NCBI GenBank assembly: GCA_004369085.1 | Contig: ML210183.1 | Coordinates: 62,001-126,000 of the forward strand | Direction: 5' to 3' | Source: Coprinopsis marcescibilis | Lineage: Eukaryota; Basidiomycota; Agaricomycetes; Agaricales; Psathyrellaceae | DNA length: 64,000 nt | Shown: positions 10,536 to 22,600 of the stretch, piece after piece | Numbering within the stretch: position 1 is the stretch's first letter | How the letters are laid out: every line of letters starts with the position of its first letter | The notes under the pieces: generated by a model | What the model saw: only the letters and a program-made list of their open reading frames with translations | Told to the model about the DNA's origin: nothing | Databases searched by the model: none | Position numbers and translations under genes: made by a program

Positions 10536-12047
10536 TCATGTACTGTATTGGTCCGAAAAAGGATTCGAGGAACGATTTGTTCTACTTGTTCGACTTGAAA
10601 AAGGATTGGAGGAACGATTTGTCCGACTTCTTGACATTCTCGAGGTATAATCAGTAGTCCGACTCCTCGTCGTGTTGGTGTCCGACAAGGGCGTTTGATG
10701 TGTTCTGAAACTGTAGACGGTGGAAAAGAATGTGGTGAATTCTATTGAGGTATCTTCGCTACTGTGGCCCTCATCAAGCGGTAGCTTTTGCATGTTGATA
10801 ATAAGCCTGCATGTCTGTCGATGGGTTAGATGATATCAGCCTTAACGTCGAGAAGATTTTGTTCTTACTACCGATGATATCACAACGAGTAGCCATCTAA
10901 GGGTAACAATCTCAGCTTCTGATTATCTATGACGCTAGATCAATTTCACTCACGCATAACTGGATACACCAAGAGGATCACCCTTGGCGGCGTGGACCGA
11001 CAGAGACAACGATAAGACTAGATTCCTTTCAGTGGAAGTCGACAGAAGAAGAGAAACACTGATCGTACTAGCAAGGACAGCGAATGCCAGGGTCCCGTCC
11101 CGAAAGATGAGCTTAACCAATGGAATAGTTTTCCATGTTCCTGTAAAATATTTCCGCAAAGTAAAATAGAGTATCACGACCTGGACAATCATGGTCCCAA
11201 AGCTGCGCAAAGTTAGCGAGATCCAGTCGAACACCAGTTATTTCTCGCATACCCGAAGTATAAAAAGGAAGAGGGTAAGCGAGTGGTGAGATCCGTTGGG
11301 TTGAAACCCTCGCCCGGGAGATTGACCAGAATTCCGACCAAGACTACAACATTTTCCAATAGAAGCAGACCGATAAAAACAGCCGCTACCCAACGTTGTC
11401 GATTATAGAGGGCGTAGACTTGAGATAGCATAGGTATACTGAGGGAGCCACCAAAATAATGCGATGAGCTCACCTCTGACCATAAGCACCATTTCCAGAG
11501 CTGACATAGCGTGCGAGGCAACAAGAACCTGGCATGAGTACCATACCCTTACACACGTCCATTCCATTGGGTATCCATAGTCCACCGCAGCTTCAACGGC
11601 TCGTGAAGCCCTGTAAAAGATGTTATGAGCAGCTTGAAGAGGCGACGAATAATTCCATAATCGCACGTACACTGAAGCAGCGATAGCGTAGTACCTTGCA
11701 AATAAATAGATCCATTTTAACCAAGAGTTGTTGCGCTTTCTGAGAGATATAAAAGCAATCAGGGGTCATGTTTTGGACGATCGAAGATCAAAAAGAAGAG
11801 AAGAACTCACGACCAAATGAATTCGACCTCGTCATCAAACGTAATTGCCCATTCCCTGTCATTGTAGCGTCCAGCTCCACTCGGTTGTCTGTTGCGCATC
11901 CGACTTACCAGACGAGCGTGAACAACGCGGCACCTGGAAGCGAGAAAGCGGGTTAGGACGCGGGCTAGTACTATTAAGGAATGGGAACCGACCAGAAGCA
12001 AGGACTAGATGTCGTTGCAATTGATCTCCAGTACCGACGGTCGACAT
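10536..12047 (-). CDS. DUF6533-domain multi-pass membrane protein
   Basis: The 369-aa protein belongs to a large Agaricomycete family of unknown function. The signature is near the N-terminus (ITFDDEVEFIWS), followed by a Lys/Trp-rich turn, a first membrane helix with RYY, and later VYALYNRQRW before a long Leu/Val helix. About seven hydrophobic segments are visible, ending near residue 280. The cytosolic tail is Ser/Thr/Arg-rich with an internal repeat. Eight exons: 11993-12047, 11909-11933 (25 nt), 11811-11855, 11474-11739, 11253-11418, 10954-11202, 10872-10896 (25 nt), 10536-10814. All phases fit. The topology resembles a seven-helix receptor, but no ligand or G-protein link is known for the family. 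Confidence 0.85.
10561..10644. repeat. 42-bp imperfect tandem duplication in coding tail
   Basis: Two copies with a 42-nt (14-codon) period lie in the last exon of the DUF6533 gene. Each encodes RTNRSSNPFS on the minus strand. The period keeps frame, so the tail can lengthen without a frameshift. Confidence 0.75.
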
Positions 12048-12768
12048 AAGGTGGAGCTCGAAAGCGCCTATTCCCTTGGGCGGTCGGCGGTATCTATGTG
12101 GCACTGCCAGCGCCAGCCAGGGTGGACCCTTGATAGGAAACCGCGAATTTTGGTGGTTGAATAAGTGTACTTGGGCGCTATGCCCTGTTTAAGCGTCCGC
12201 TGAGCTTAGGTGCGTCGTGGTAGTCGAGAGCAAGCGCGCAATGGTTTCTCCCAGGCTCCGAAGCTCACATTTCAAAGCCCAGGCACAGTGAATGGCAGGG
12301 TAGATATGAACGTTCAAGGTCCCACTGTCAAACGGAGCCAGTAATCAGCCTAACGTAAGCAAGCCAACAATCATTTTATTACACGTGGTCGTGCGACTCC
12401 ACCTTCTTTTCTGAGCGAGACACGTGGGAACGACCTGTTGCTATTGTCATGGAAGCTTGAGAAACGGAGCTAATACTGTTCGATGTAATAGCACTTCGAC
12501 ATTCATTTGACAATCTCTTGTTCGACCTGTATAACGTTCTGAACGAAGACGACAGTAGCGAGAACACCGTCTGATTTTCTAACGGTTTATCCCAGAGCTG
12601 TATTCACACCGTACTTTCATGGCCGTCCTAGTGACTGATGCAAAGTCAGTGGGTCAAAACGAAGCATAGCCGCATAGCATAGCTATAGAGTAGGACGCTC
12701 AAGCTGCGCAGGGCGATCACTTCCAATCAACCCTTTTCAGCTCTCCTCCATTACCATCCCATCCCGCC
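12048..12768. other. Divergent promoter region
   Basis: This separates the DUF6533 gene (minus) from the four-helix membrane gene (plus). A minus-strand frame at 12379-12567 is short, Ser-rich and motif-free. I see no gene here. Confidence 0.35.
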
Positions 12769-14681
12769 ATGCCCTTCAGCTATAGGGAACTCATATGCGG
12801 CGGCAACACGTTCTGCTGTTGTCTGCCAGTCAGGATGGGCGTCATTTCGATGTCGGTGATAGGCATGCTAGTAGCAGGCCTGCTGGGCATTGTGCTATGG
12901 TTTGAAGTCTCAGGTATGTCCTGTTTGTCCAATGCCTTCGTCACGCTCACAAGGTCCCTGGCAGTTTCCCCAGAAATGCAACCGGGAGGGATGGCAGCTT
13001 TCGTTCTCGCAGCTATCATGGAGACTATCCTATTCATTGCATCGCTCATTGGGTAAGTTGACGCTGTCCGGGATGCCCTGTCTATCAACTGACTTGTATT
13101 ACTAGATTTGTCGGTGCTATTGTACGGAAGCAGTCTTTCGTGCAAGCATACGCCTATATTCTCTACGTGCATTTTGTATGCAATATTGGCTCTGCAGCAT
13201 ACCTGTTGTACGCAATCGTTGAATTCCAGAGAAGATTTGACAAGGAGGCCTGCCAAGACACCATAGGGAACACAGTCTCTGGTACTCAAGAACAATGCTC
13301 AGGATTCTTACGGCTTACGAAAACGGTGTACATCGTAGTAGCCGCTGTTGTGTTATTCCTCGAGCTATGTGAGTACCAGCAGGTTGTACACGTTGCGAAG
13401 CGACTGATTATAATCCACAATCATCAGACGGCGCGATCATCGTTACTCGCTATCTCAACCAAGTCAAGCGGGAGAAGCAAGCGGTCAAGGAATCCAGAGC
13501 CAACTTGGACAATGCGTTCCGCCTGAAGTCCCTCAACCACCAAGGCCTTTCCTACGAACCTCTTAACCTCAACGAACCGCTTGACGCCCAAGAGGAATTC
13601 AATCCCTACGTACATAATGGGAAGGGGAAGGATCAGTCGTCCTACTACGGAATTTCCGAGGTCTCCCGCGAGCCCAGCGGTATGTTACTATCACCGACTT
13701 ACTAATGCAAAATGCACATAGTAATGCAAAAACGGATATTGCGATTCAGTAAGACATTCTGTTGCACTAAATTCTGCTAATCAAGATTGACCTCATGGTG
13801 CTGGATATGTCTGTGAAAAAACTAAGATATCGGAGGAGAAGAGAGTATGTTAGGGCCTTATCAGTGGGCAAATTTGAGGATGAAATGCGTGATTTTCGAG
13901 CATTCCGAGAACCGTGAGCCTTAATGTAATCACAAAGACCGGATATGGCTGGGTGTAGTAAAGTAGTCCTATGGAAAAGGAACAGTCGCAATTTTAAAGT
14001 ATTGGGATGCTGTTCACAGGAGGAATACAGGATGTGTTCCAGTGTGACAGAATTTGAAGGAAACAGTTTGAACCTCCGCTTCCAACCAACACAGTTCAAC
14101 AAACAAGCAAGTCGCGTCGGGTTAGGCCACGTTGCCGACATCACATAAAGTGTCACGCTCTCACTTCGGAGTTGGAACAAAGCTGTGACAGCCGAGCGTC
14201 GCCGCCGTCACACTTTTTTGCATTTCTACGGTTTGGAGACACCCTCCGCCGGAAGACCTCTGGCACGCTCTCCCCGAACCTGATTTCAAATTCGACCATA
14301 AGATAGCATAGAGGAAAGGCAACCCTTCATTTCCGTATAGCGTTTAGGCTCGAAATGTAAGGGACCGTCTTAGAGTGCTGCATTCTCTAATTTTTTTGCA
14401 TTTCCGCGTCAGTGATAGTAGAGCTCAATCAACCGCCCATGGATGTCGAGTACGGGTATGGCGGGGGACTATGGACTCACACCGATATCTCTGAAGAGGA
14501 GAAAGATCGACTGAAACGCGAAACTGGTCACGCTCCGAGCAACGCCGACGATGATATGACTGACGAACAGAAGGACGAACGGCGCAGAGAACAGAAATCT
14601 ATACATGGACCCAGTTCGATTCCAAAGGACGTAGACCCTCTGCCACTCTATACCTCGACTGGGTACTCTGGACATCTTTAA
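12769..14681 (+). CDS. Four-helix membrane protein, Agaricomycete family
   Basis: The preferred model gives 338 aa. Exons: 12769-12913, 12965-13052, 13106-13368, 13428-13679, 14413-14681. The N-terminus has CGG followed by a CCC cluster (CGGNTFCCC), then helix 1 (about residues 22-45), helices 2-3 (about 55-115) and helix 4 (about 145-165). Two cysteines (ACQD and QCSG) lie in the last loop. The C-terminal tail is charged (VTRYLNQVKREKQAV) and then acidic. The last intron is 733 nt, but its donor GTATGT, CTAAT branch site and CGTCAG acceptor are good and the frame continues (EYGYGGGLWTHTDI). Without it the protein stops at 13705 with 257 aa. The layout resembles tetraspan or MARVEL proteins, but I can assign no function. 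Confidence 0.7.
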
Positions 14682-15039
14682 TTTATATACGAAACGAACG
14701 CTATGGACTCACATTGGTTATGCCTTTCCTGCATGTAACGAACTCTCTCTTACTTAGATTTTGATATCACGCACCCTGTACCATACTCGCATCATGTCTT
14801 TTGCTGTATCTGCTTGCTATCTATATCTAATATCTAGTCTTTGGGAATACATTTTCAGTCGCGCCGTAACCAAGCATGACATACAAGAGTCTTGGCTTCG
14901 CCAGCGCGTAATCAGCACCGTGTAACCTCCTCCATCAATGAATTCAGGTTTGCTGTAATCTTCCATCTCCCTTAACTGACTCTCACTTTGTGAACGTTCC
15001 CCGTCCGCCACGACGGCAAAGGGACGTCGGTTAGATGAC
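14682..15039. other. Intergenic, upstream of DUF1746 gene
   Basis: Pyrimidine-rich sequence between two plus-strand genes; presumably 3' UTR and promoter. I see no gene or distinct motif. Confidence 0.4.
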
Positions 15040-15997
15040 ATGCACAAACGTTATTACGCTCAACGACAGCACCTGGTCTCCTCGGTGAGTTGCTACCGAA
15101 TCAATGAAACGCAATTCAGTTTCTAAACAAATACCCATTTAGCTGGACAGCCTGTTGTATCAGCTGCACACCCTCTCTTTCTTCTTGTCACCGTCAATAT
15201 GGACATTCATCTTCAGAATCATATCGCAATCACAATGTGCGAAGCCCGGAGAAATCGACCTCTCACATTCCCTACGGCGATTCCACCTCGTCTTGTTCCT
15301 CCTCAACTTCCCCAGCTTATACACACATGCGGTCTATGGACCAGCGGAGGGTAGAGCAGTCATCCTCGACTTCGTCGGCATGGGTGAGTCTATCGCCTAT
15401 GCGAACCGGTGAATGTTTACTGATCCTCTTGTGACCACAGCATACGTTCCCTCTAAGCTTCAGCTGTTCACACTCGACATTACAATACTTCTTTTCCAGT
15501 GGATACTCATTACAATCTCATATGAGACGGCACTATCTTCCAACGATACTACAGTCCACGACACACTTCTCTTCGAGGCCCCGGAGCCATCCCTACCTTC
15601 GTCACTCCCCACACCAGTCACCTCAAGACCTTCGTCCCCTAGTTCTTCACAATCATCATCCTTTCTCAGAAGAAGCATGTATTCGACTCCAAAATCTACA
15701 ACTACGTCCATCAACGCCCCTCCCGAAATCCTTGAACTGCGTTTTCATTCCGTCATAACGCGCCTCCGCAATCCACCGCCTATCGCACAGCGGATATCAC
15801 AATCTCTCGCCCTGCCCTTTCCGAACACAACTCCGTTTCCTATTCCCGCTAGTATGAGAATGTTAATGCGTTCGCAGACACGAAGGAATGCGGCACCAGA
15901 GAGAACGACGAATACCCTTGGAGCTGGAACACCTTCGGGCAATTCGCGAGACCGACAGGAAGGACAGCAAATTCCAGGATCCATCGATAGAGATTAG
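15040..15997 (+). CDS. DUF1746 membrane protein, Dsc4-like E3 complex subunit
   Basis: The predicted protein has 280 aa. It shows the DUF1746 pattern: a short basic N-terminus, helix LHTLSFFLSPSIWTFIFRII, a second helix LVLFLLNFPSLYTHAVYG, the segment VILDFVGM, and LQLFTLDITILLFQWILI. DUF1746 proteins include subunit 4 of the fungal Dsc ubiquitin ligase, which acts in Golgi/endosome membranes on SREBP and orphan membrane proteins. The C-terminal half is Ser/Thr/Pro-rich and probably cytosolic and disordered. Exons: 15040-15084, 15143-15383, 15441-15997. The start gives a 15-codon first exon in phase 0. The domain assignment is good; Dsc membership is inferred from the family. Confidence 0.7.
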
Positions 15998-16132
15998 TGG
16001 GGTTGGGAAATTACTTTATTCGTAGTCTATACTATTCCGTTAGGGCTCAATGGACGATTTAATAGAGCGTGTAAACAACGAACGGCGGGCGTCTGAATTC
16101 CTCTGAAATAACTGTACACCATGTGTGCCTTT

Positions 16133-16393
16133 TCAACGTTTCTTCATCTAAAACAGTTGCATTATTAACAGGCGCTTCTAGAATGAGAGGTGGAGTTTAG
16201 TACTCACAGCTTCACGTAAACAATCCTTGAATTTAAGAAACTCCTCGCGACAACTGTCCTTTCTGACGTCTGTGTACGTCGCGGCTACACATTTCCCGTA
16301 TGTAGTTGCTTGTGTCGCACATGTAACTGTTGAATGAAACGCTAGACGCTGTATAGGTCGCGTAGGCTTAGAAGCAGCGTTGAGGGTGGTCAT
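16133..16393 (-). CDS. Twin-CX9C protein, NDUFAF8-like complex I assembly factor
   Basis: The 66-aa protein has two CX9C motifs (CATQATTYGKC and CREEFLKFKDC) forming a CHCH hairpin. The order CATQATTYGKCV...KDSCREEFLKFKDCL parallels NDUFAF8 (C17orf89), which partners NDUFAF5 in complex I assembly in mitochondria. Exon 1 is 16208-16393. A 60-nt intron (GTGAGT...TTTTAG) leads to a 15-nt last exon (16133-16147) giving the basic end AMKKR. An earlier AG would leave a 30-nt intron, which is too short. The start is the internal ATG at 16393; the frame is open further upstream, but that would add about 60 unrelated residues. It shares a 263-bp divergent promoter with CSF1. Confidence 0.7.
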
Positions 16394-16656
16394 CTTGACG
16401 GTGGCAAGAGCGAGGGAGGATGTCTTGGCACTACCGGAATTGCACGCATGTACTGCTGAGACAGCATCATTTAATTGACCCCGAGCAGCGGTCAACGCTT
16501 GAACGCGACCACCAACAACTCCGCACGGCCTTTCACTGACGGCCAGCAACCCACACAACAAGCTAGGACATGCTCTCATAAACTCGCCTCTCTGACGTTG
16601 ACAGGGTTTTACATCGCGAACGCCGCGCTCGAAGATTCGACTTTCAACTCGTAAAG

Positions 16657-19600
16657 ATGTTCACCAAGCTACTTCTCGTGGCTTGCGTCTGTATCGTTGT
16701 GGTTCTTATTATCTACTTCTTCTACTGGAACCAATTCATTGCCTTTGTTATCGGTCAACTCATCCGAGTCCTGTATTGGAACCAGGAGGGGTCAAGCATT
16801 TGGGTTGAAATCGGTGCATAGTTCGACTTTGGACGGAATTGACAGTACTGAAACATATTTGGCAGGTTCAATACACTTTTCCTTAATCGCTGGACGCGTT
16901 CTTTTCAAGGACTTTCGGTATCATTCGAGTAACCAAACTATCAAGATCGTTAAAGGACAACTGCAATGGCGATATTGGATTCGAAGACCAACTACTGAAG
17001 AAGAGATTGGCATAAATGCGACCGCAGGTGAAGAAGGTATGCTGCAGCGCATGTCATCTCTATGCACCCCTGATAAACTCGAGGTTACCTAGCCAAATCT
17101 TGGGGATGGCAAGGCTGTCGTATTCAAGTGTCGCTGGAAGGGTTCGAGTGGTTCATGTACAACCGGACAGCGTCATTTGACAACATCGTGTCACAAATGG
17201 AACTGTTGAACAGGTCGTCTTCTAGGTTCGGCGAGGCTTCACGGAGCAAGAGTCGGCAAGGTACGCCCTTATCCGAGTTTTACCTGTATTGCTTCTGACC
17301 AGTGTGCGCTTTCAAGACACGGCATCTGTGACGTACCCTCCGACCACGACTGGGAGGACTTCCTTACGCGTACCGGAGATTGTACGAAATGCGTATCGAT
17401 GGGTGAAGAACCAGCTACCCAATCTGGATCCCAAGGACCTCCTTCCACTCGGAATAGATGTGACGAAGGGTGTCATAGTCCTGGGCAACCCGTCAACCCC
17501 TAACTTACTGGTGGCTGAATTCCAGAACGCACACGGAAACTTTGGTGTGGTGTCGGTACGTTATACCCACTATTATAATTGACTGCACCGACATTCTCGC
17601 TCCAGTCTCGCTCCAAGTTCGACCTCTACAAGCAGAATCTGCATCTTAAATTTCAGAATGCGCTCATAAGATACGTGGAAAATGAAGATTATATTGAATC
17701 CATGAACGACTTGGGTGCTATCTTACAAGATAGAATCCGACGGTATGAATAATTTGTTCTTCGATTTGGAATCTACTTGACTGTATGTGCGTACGCAGGT
17801 ACAATACATCTCGCTCCCCAAGCTCATACATGCCCTACCGAGCATTTTCCCGTCTCTGGAGACAAGTCCGTTTCTTCGACCTCGTGATTCAGTACTTCTC
17901 GGAGAGGAAAGACCAACGGGCGTTCCAAGAGAGCCTGAAAGCCGCGACTAGGTCCAAGTCCGGCTCCAAGAAGGTGGAGGACTTGGAAACGCCAATTGGC
18001 ATCGACTTCTCGACATACGAATATGCCATTGAACGCAAGATACTCGAAGCGCCGAGTATGGAGTTGACGTATTTTGTTGACGTGGTTGGAGACGTTCCCC
18101 CGCTCCCGCACTCAGACCCATTTTCTCGAGGAGATATCATAGATGTGGGGAATGGCGACACTGCACCGGAATGGGGAATTAATCTAGTCATTCATGGAGG
18201 TTTCATTCGCTATGGTCCTTGGGCAGACCGGCAAAGGTGAGGCTTCATGACCCTCAGATGTTACTGTGACTTAATTTCACCAGGGCTGAGTTACAACGCG
18301 CGTTCTTCCCGTCATCGTATCAGGACCAGGTCGTGACTCCTCGACTGAAGCCTGGCGACAAAAGGCTCTGGACATCGCTCCAGATGTTTATTGAGTTGCG
18401 TGGGGACACCACTGTGCATGTTCCTTTCCGGGAGCCTTCCAAGGTGCGTCCAGACTTACCGAGTTTTCAACCATAACCGATGATGTTCGCAGGACTGGCA
18501 ATGGGACGGCAAAACTAGCATCCCCAGACGACCAAAGCAACGAGAGCATGCCTCAATTACGATGGCTGTTGGGGACCGATCTTCCATTAACTTCGTCATG
18601 CCAATGGTGGTGGGACCTCAAGGCTACGAGCCTGTGATAGAAATCCATCTAGATGCCATATCTATGACTTCAAGCCTGAACGACATCAAACTAATCTCCG
18701 CCGAATCATGCAGAGTGAGAGTTTCTCTTTTTCTCGCCCGCCCGCTCGCCTCGCTAAGACGATGTTCAGATCCGTTGTGAGCAGCCTTCCTTCTTGCAAT
18801 GGAATAAAGAAAGAACCTGGACGTACTCGGTCACATTGCGACAGCCGGTCCTTTATCTTCTGAGGGATCAAGTCAACATGTTCACCGACCTGGCTAAGGA
18901 TTGGGTCTCTGGCCCACCCACGGACTATGAGAAATTCATGCCAATGATTTACATCGTCAATCTGAACCTCACTCGCTACGAGATCAACCTTTATGCTAAC
19001 GACCACAACATTATCGACAAACCTCTTCTGCGAGAGGACAACGGTGAGTTTCTATACCAGCATTCTAGAATCCATCTTACTGAGCACCTGTTACCAGCCT
19101 TGCTCATTTTTCGTGGACTTGATCTGCGCTCAGAGACTACTATCGCGTCCAACAAGTTCCGCCCTCCAACTACCAGTGTTCCTTTCACCATTATTGCGCC
19201 AAAACTCTCAGTTGACTTCTCTGTACCTCGATGGAGTACACATGCACTCCACGCACCGAAAAGCGGCCACAGCATTGCGAAAATTGATGTTTTCAAACTT
19301 TCTGGGTCCTATCGTTACTATGCAGATGTCCTTGAAGATAACGTTGACCACCTGAAGCTAGATTTTGACGTGAGTTTACGAGTTTACGTTTACCTCCCTA
19401 AACTCTTACTTACTGGGGATTAGCTTGGCCAAGTGGCACTCAAGGCGTTTGGCTGGGCGATCCGGTACTTTATGGTCATCAAGGACAACTATTTCGGCTC
19501 GTTCACCCACTTTTCGACTTTGAATGAATATCTCGAGCAGCGACAGAATAAAGCACCTCTTGGTGATCCGTTGTCTTTAAAGTACCGGGAGGGAAAGGTG

Positions 19601-22600
19601 CGTGGTCGCGTCTTGAGGCAACTTTTGGCCAGTGTTTAACAATAATGGAATAGAACAACATGCTCCAAGTTGAACTATGGCTTAATATCAAGCAGGGAAT
19701 GACCATAATACCTGCCGGATTGTTGTGCTACGGAACATCGGCCTTTGGATCAGATCACCGTTCTTCAGAAAGCAAACAGGATGCCGGGGCTGGGGCTGCT
19801 CTCGTGACACTTTTCCCTCGCGTGCAAGTTCATATCCGTTTACACGACTACTTCATGGGTATGTCCTAGGCTAGTGTTGTCTTACGGCCATCTAATTGCT
19901 GCTTTAGAAATGTCAATAAACATGGGCACCATACGCGGGCGCATCGACGACGGCTTGCCCGAGAAAGTCGACTACACCCAATTCGCGAAGCGGAAGAATA
20001 AGGAGTTGCTGTTTATTGACAGCCTAGACATTGTTGCCAATCGTCTGTTCGGCCCTCTTCCCAGCACAGCAACCTATCTTTGCATATGGGAAATCGCCGT
20101 TGGTACCATCAAGGCGTCACTGAATGCACACGAGGCAAAGGTGCTCGCGGCGGCAGGGAAGGCATTTGGAATGCACTTTGGAGACGTGGTTAATGCCCCG
20201 GCAGAGGACTTTGCTCAACGTGCCGAGCCGGACAGTGAGTGCCAATACCACATCATTCCTTCCGTTTCAGTTGGCTCATCGGCTGTCTTTCAGTTACGTT
20301 CTACAAGATCTCGGTTGCTGCCGTCGAGTTGGTCTGGAAGGCTCAAATTGCTGCACTTGTAGTGTCCCTCAACGAAGGAGTTCACTTCAACAGCAATGAC
20401 CTAGCAGCTGATCAGTACCGCAAAGTCACCAGCCTGCAGATTCCTATCATTACCTTCAAAGTTCTCGTCACATCATCGACGAAAGGGGCTTCTTGGTTGG
20501 AAGCGGGTGAGGTGGTTGCGGACGCATATTTGGACATCTATGACGCTCCCAAGGACTACCGTGCCCTGAACCAAGCCCAGACGGACTACGTTCAGGCACA
20601 GGATAGACCCACTGGACGTGTTAGACGAATGCTGGCCGAACTTAAGAAGCGCGGGAAACGTAACTCGGCCGGAAATGGTACCTATAAACTTCCTGCAAGT
20701 TCGCCAAAAACTCATAGACGCCATTTGTCTAGATAAACAGTTTCAGACCTCTGAGAATCACGCAGGAACCGTTTTCCTGCCGCAGCCTCTGCTCCCGGCT
20801 GCGCCATACAGACCCAAACTTCGGCCAATCAAGAGACCTCGGTCAACATCTCGGCCACAGCCTTCATGGGCTCTCAAGAAACTGGGAGATCTTTCGGATT
20901 CGGATGGCGATGACGCGCTGTCTGAAGCAGACCGTGATGCATTTGTAGCGTGAGTATATCCTTCAAGTCATCTCTCCCCCGACTTGAACTGTCTATTACA
21001 GGAAAACACGCCTCTCTGTGTCGAGGGCAACTCGTGTTGACTATGACGAAGAAGGGATGTACAGTGGGGACGAATCAGACGATGCCGATCTTACAGATGG
21101 CGACTCATTGAATAGCGATTGGTCAGACATTGCTGGTATGCATTACAGCCAGGTTTGGAGTGTACCAGAGCTAACTCTGATCCAGATTCGCCAGAAGCAC
21201 ATCCCGAAAGCGCAATGATGGCCTTCTACTCGCCTCTAACGCGCCATTACTACTGCAATGAGGATGATTGGCTAACAAGCTCGACCGGGTCGTTCTTTTC
21301 TCTTGCGAGGGTCAGTTCGCATGTATTCTCGTTAAGCAAAACAGTCACTAACCATCCACAAGGAAAAGTCACCTCTGAAAGGGCGCCAAAGAACACCAGA
21401 CGATAACTCTGAGATATTTAACTCTGGTCCTATTGGTATCTCCGAGGACGCCAAAAATGAGTGCAACACAACTGTGTTCAGAATCCGCGCACAGAGAGCC
21501 TGGGAAGTGAGGTTGACGCCTCTACTCGTCGTCGGTTGCGGGTGTTTTGAAGACGACATTGCTAAAATTGTCAGTTTCCTCTCTATTTACGCCGATTTCG
21601 CGTTTTAACAATCTTGAAGCCTTCCAATCCAGAGATGTCGATCGACTCGATGATGACATCATACCTCTCTAGCATTAAGGAGGTCGATAATCCGACATGC
21701 ATGCTGCTAGATATCGGGCTCTCCTCGCTGAGCGTCTCGATATTCCATCACGTTCGTGCCAATGAAGGTACTTGGTCGCTTGACGAGAACCTTGGATCAA
21801 GTCCTGCTACACACCCATCAAGGCTGGACAACACTGCTGTTATTGGCTTCAGTATCGCTCATATGGACTTTTCTGCGGGGAAGCTGCAAGAAGAGTTTGG
21901 ATTCCGAGGACAGATTGGGAACGCGTCATGCACCGTGGATATCTCCATCGATAAACGAACGCTCATCTCGTCTGCCCCCGCCCTCACTATATTCGATGCA
22001 TCCATCCGCAACCTTCGTCCTCGGCTATCAGATCGGACACTCTCATGCCACTTAGAAGACGCCCGTTGCAAAATCGGTCATAGAGGTCCCATTGTCATTG
22101 CAGCGACTGCTGTATCCTTGCTTCAAACATCAAATACCCTTTTCAAGCGTCTTCCCACTATCCTTCGGGAACAGGACGCTGTCCTTCGCCGTTCCATTCA
22201 CTCAATCCTTTTGGCGTCCGAGAACAAACCCATTGTAGACGCACTCTCAACCATACAGCCCTCATTCCTTGTGCAAGCTGGTACTCCTTGGCGACTGAGA
22301 AGCGACCCAGGCTTCCGATTGCTGTTCCATCTCCGCAGTTGTATTGAAGGGCATATGTCTCCGTCCCTAGGGGAGGACGTGACCCCAAACGCATTTCTGG
22401 CGCTTCTCGACACACGATTATCAACTTTGGACCAAGACACAATCGATATGTCCCAATTCCCGAATTTGTGGGCCGTTTTCCCTGGACTCCCGAAAATTCC
22501 GTCTCCTGATGCGAAGCCGCCCCCACCTATCCCTTTGCTTATGGTGGAAATGCAACTCTCGAAAGCATGGCTCACCATTCTGGACTCACTGGGGAGTGTT

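Noticed and set aside
12780..13295. 171-codon minus-strand frame
   Set aside because: Runs antisense through two exons and introns of the four-helix membrane gene; no domain.
13767..14180. 137-codon minus-strand frame in the long intron
   Set aside because: No good context or motif; interpreted as intronic sequence.
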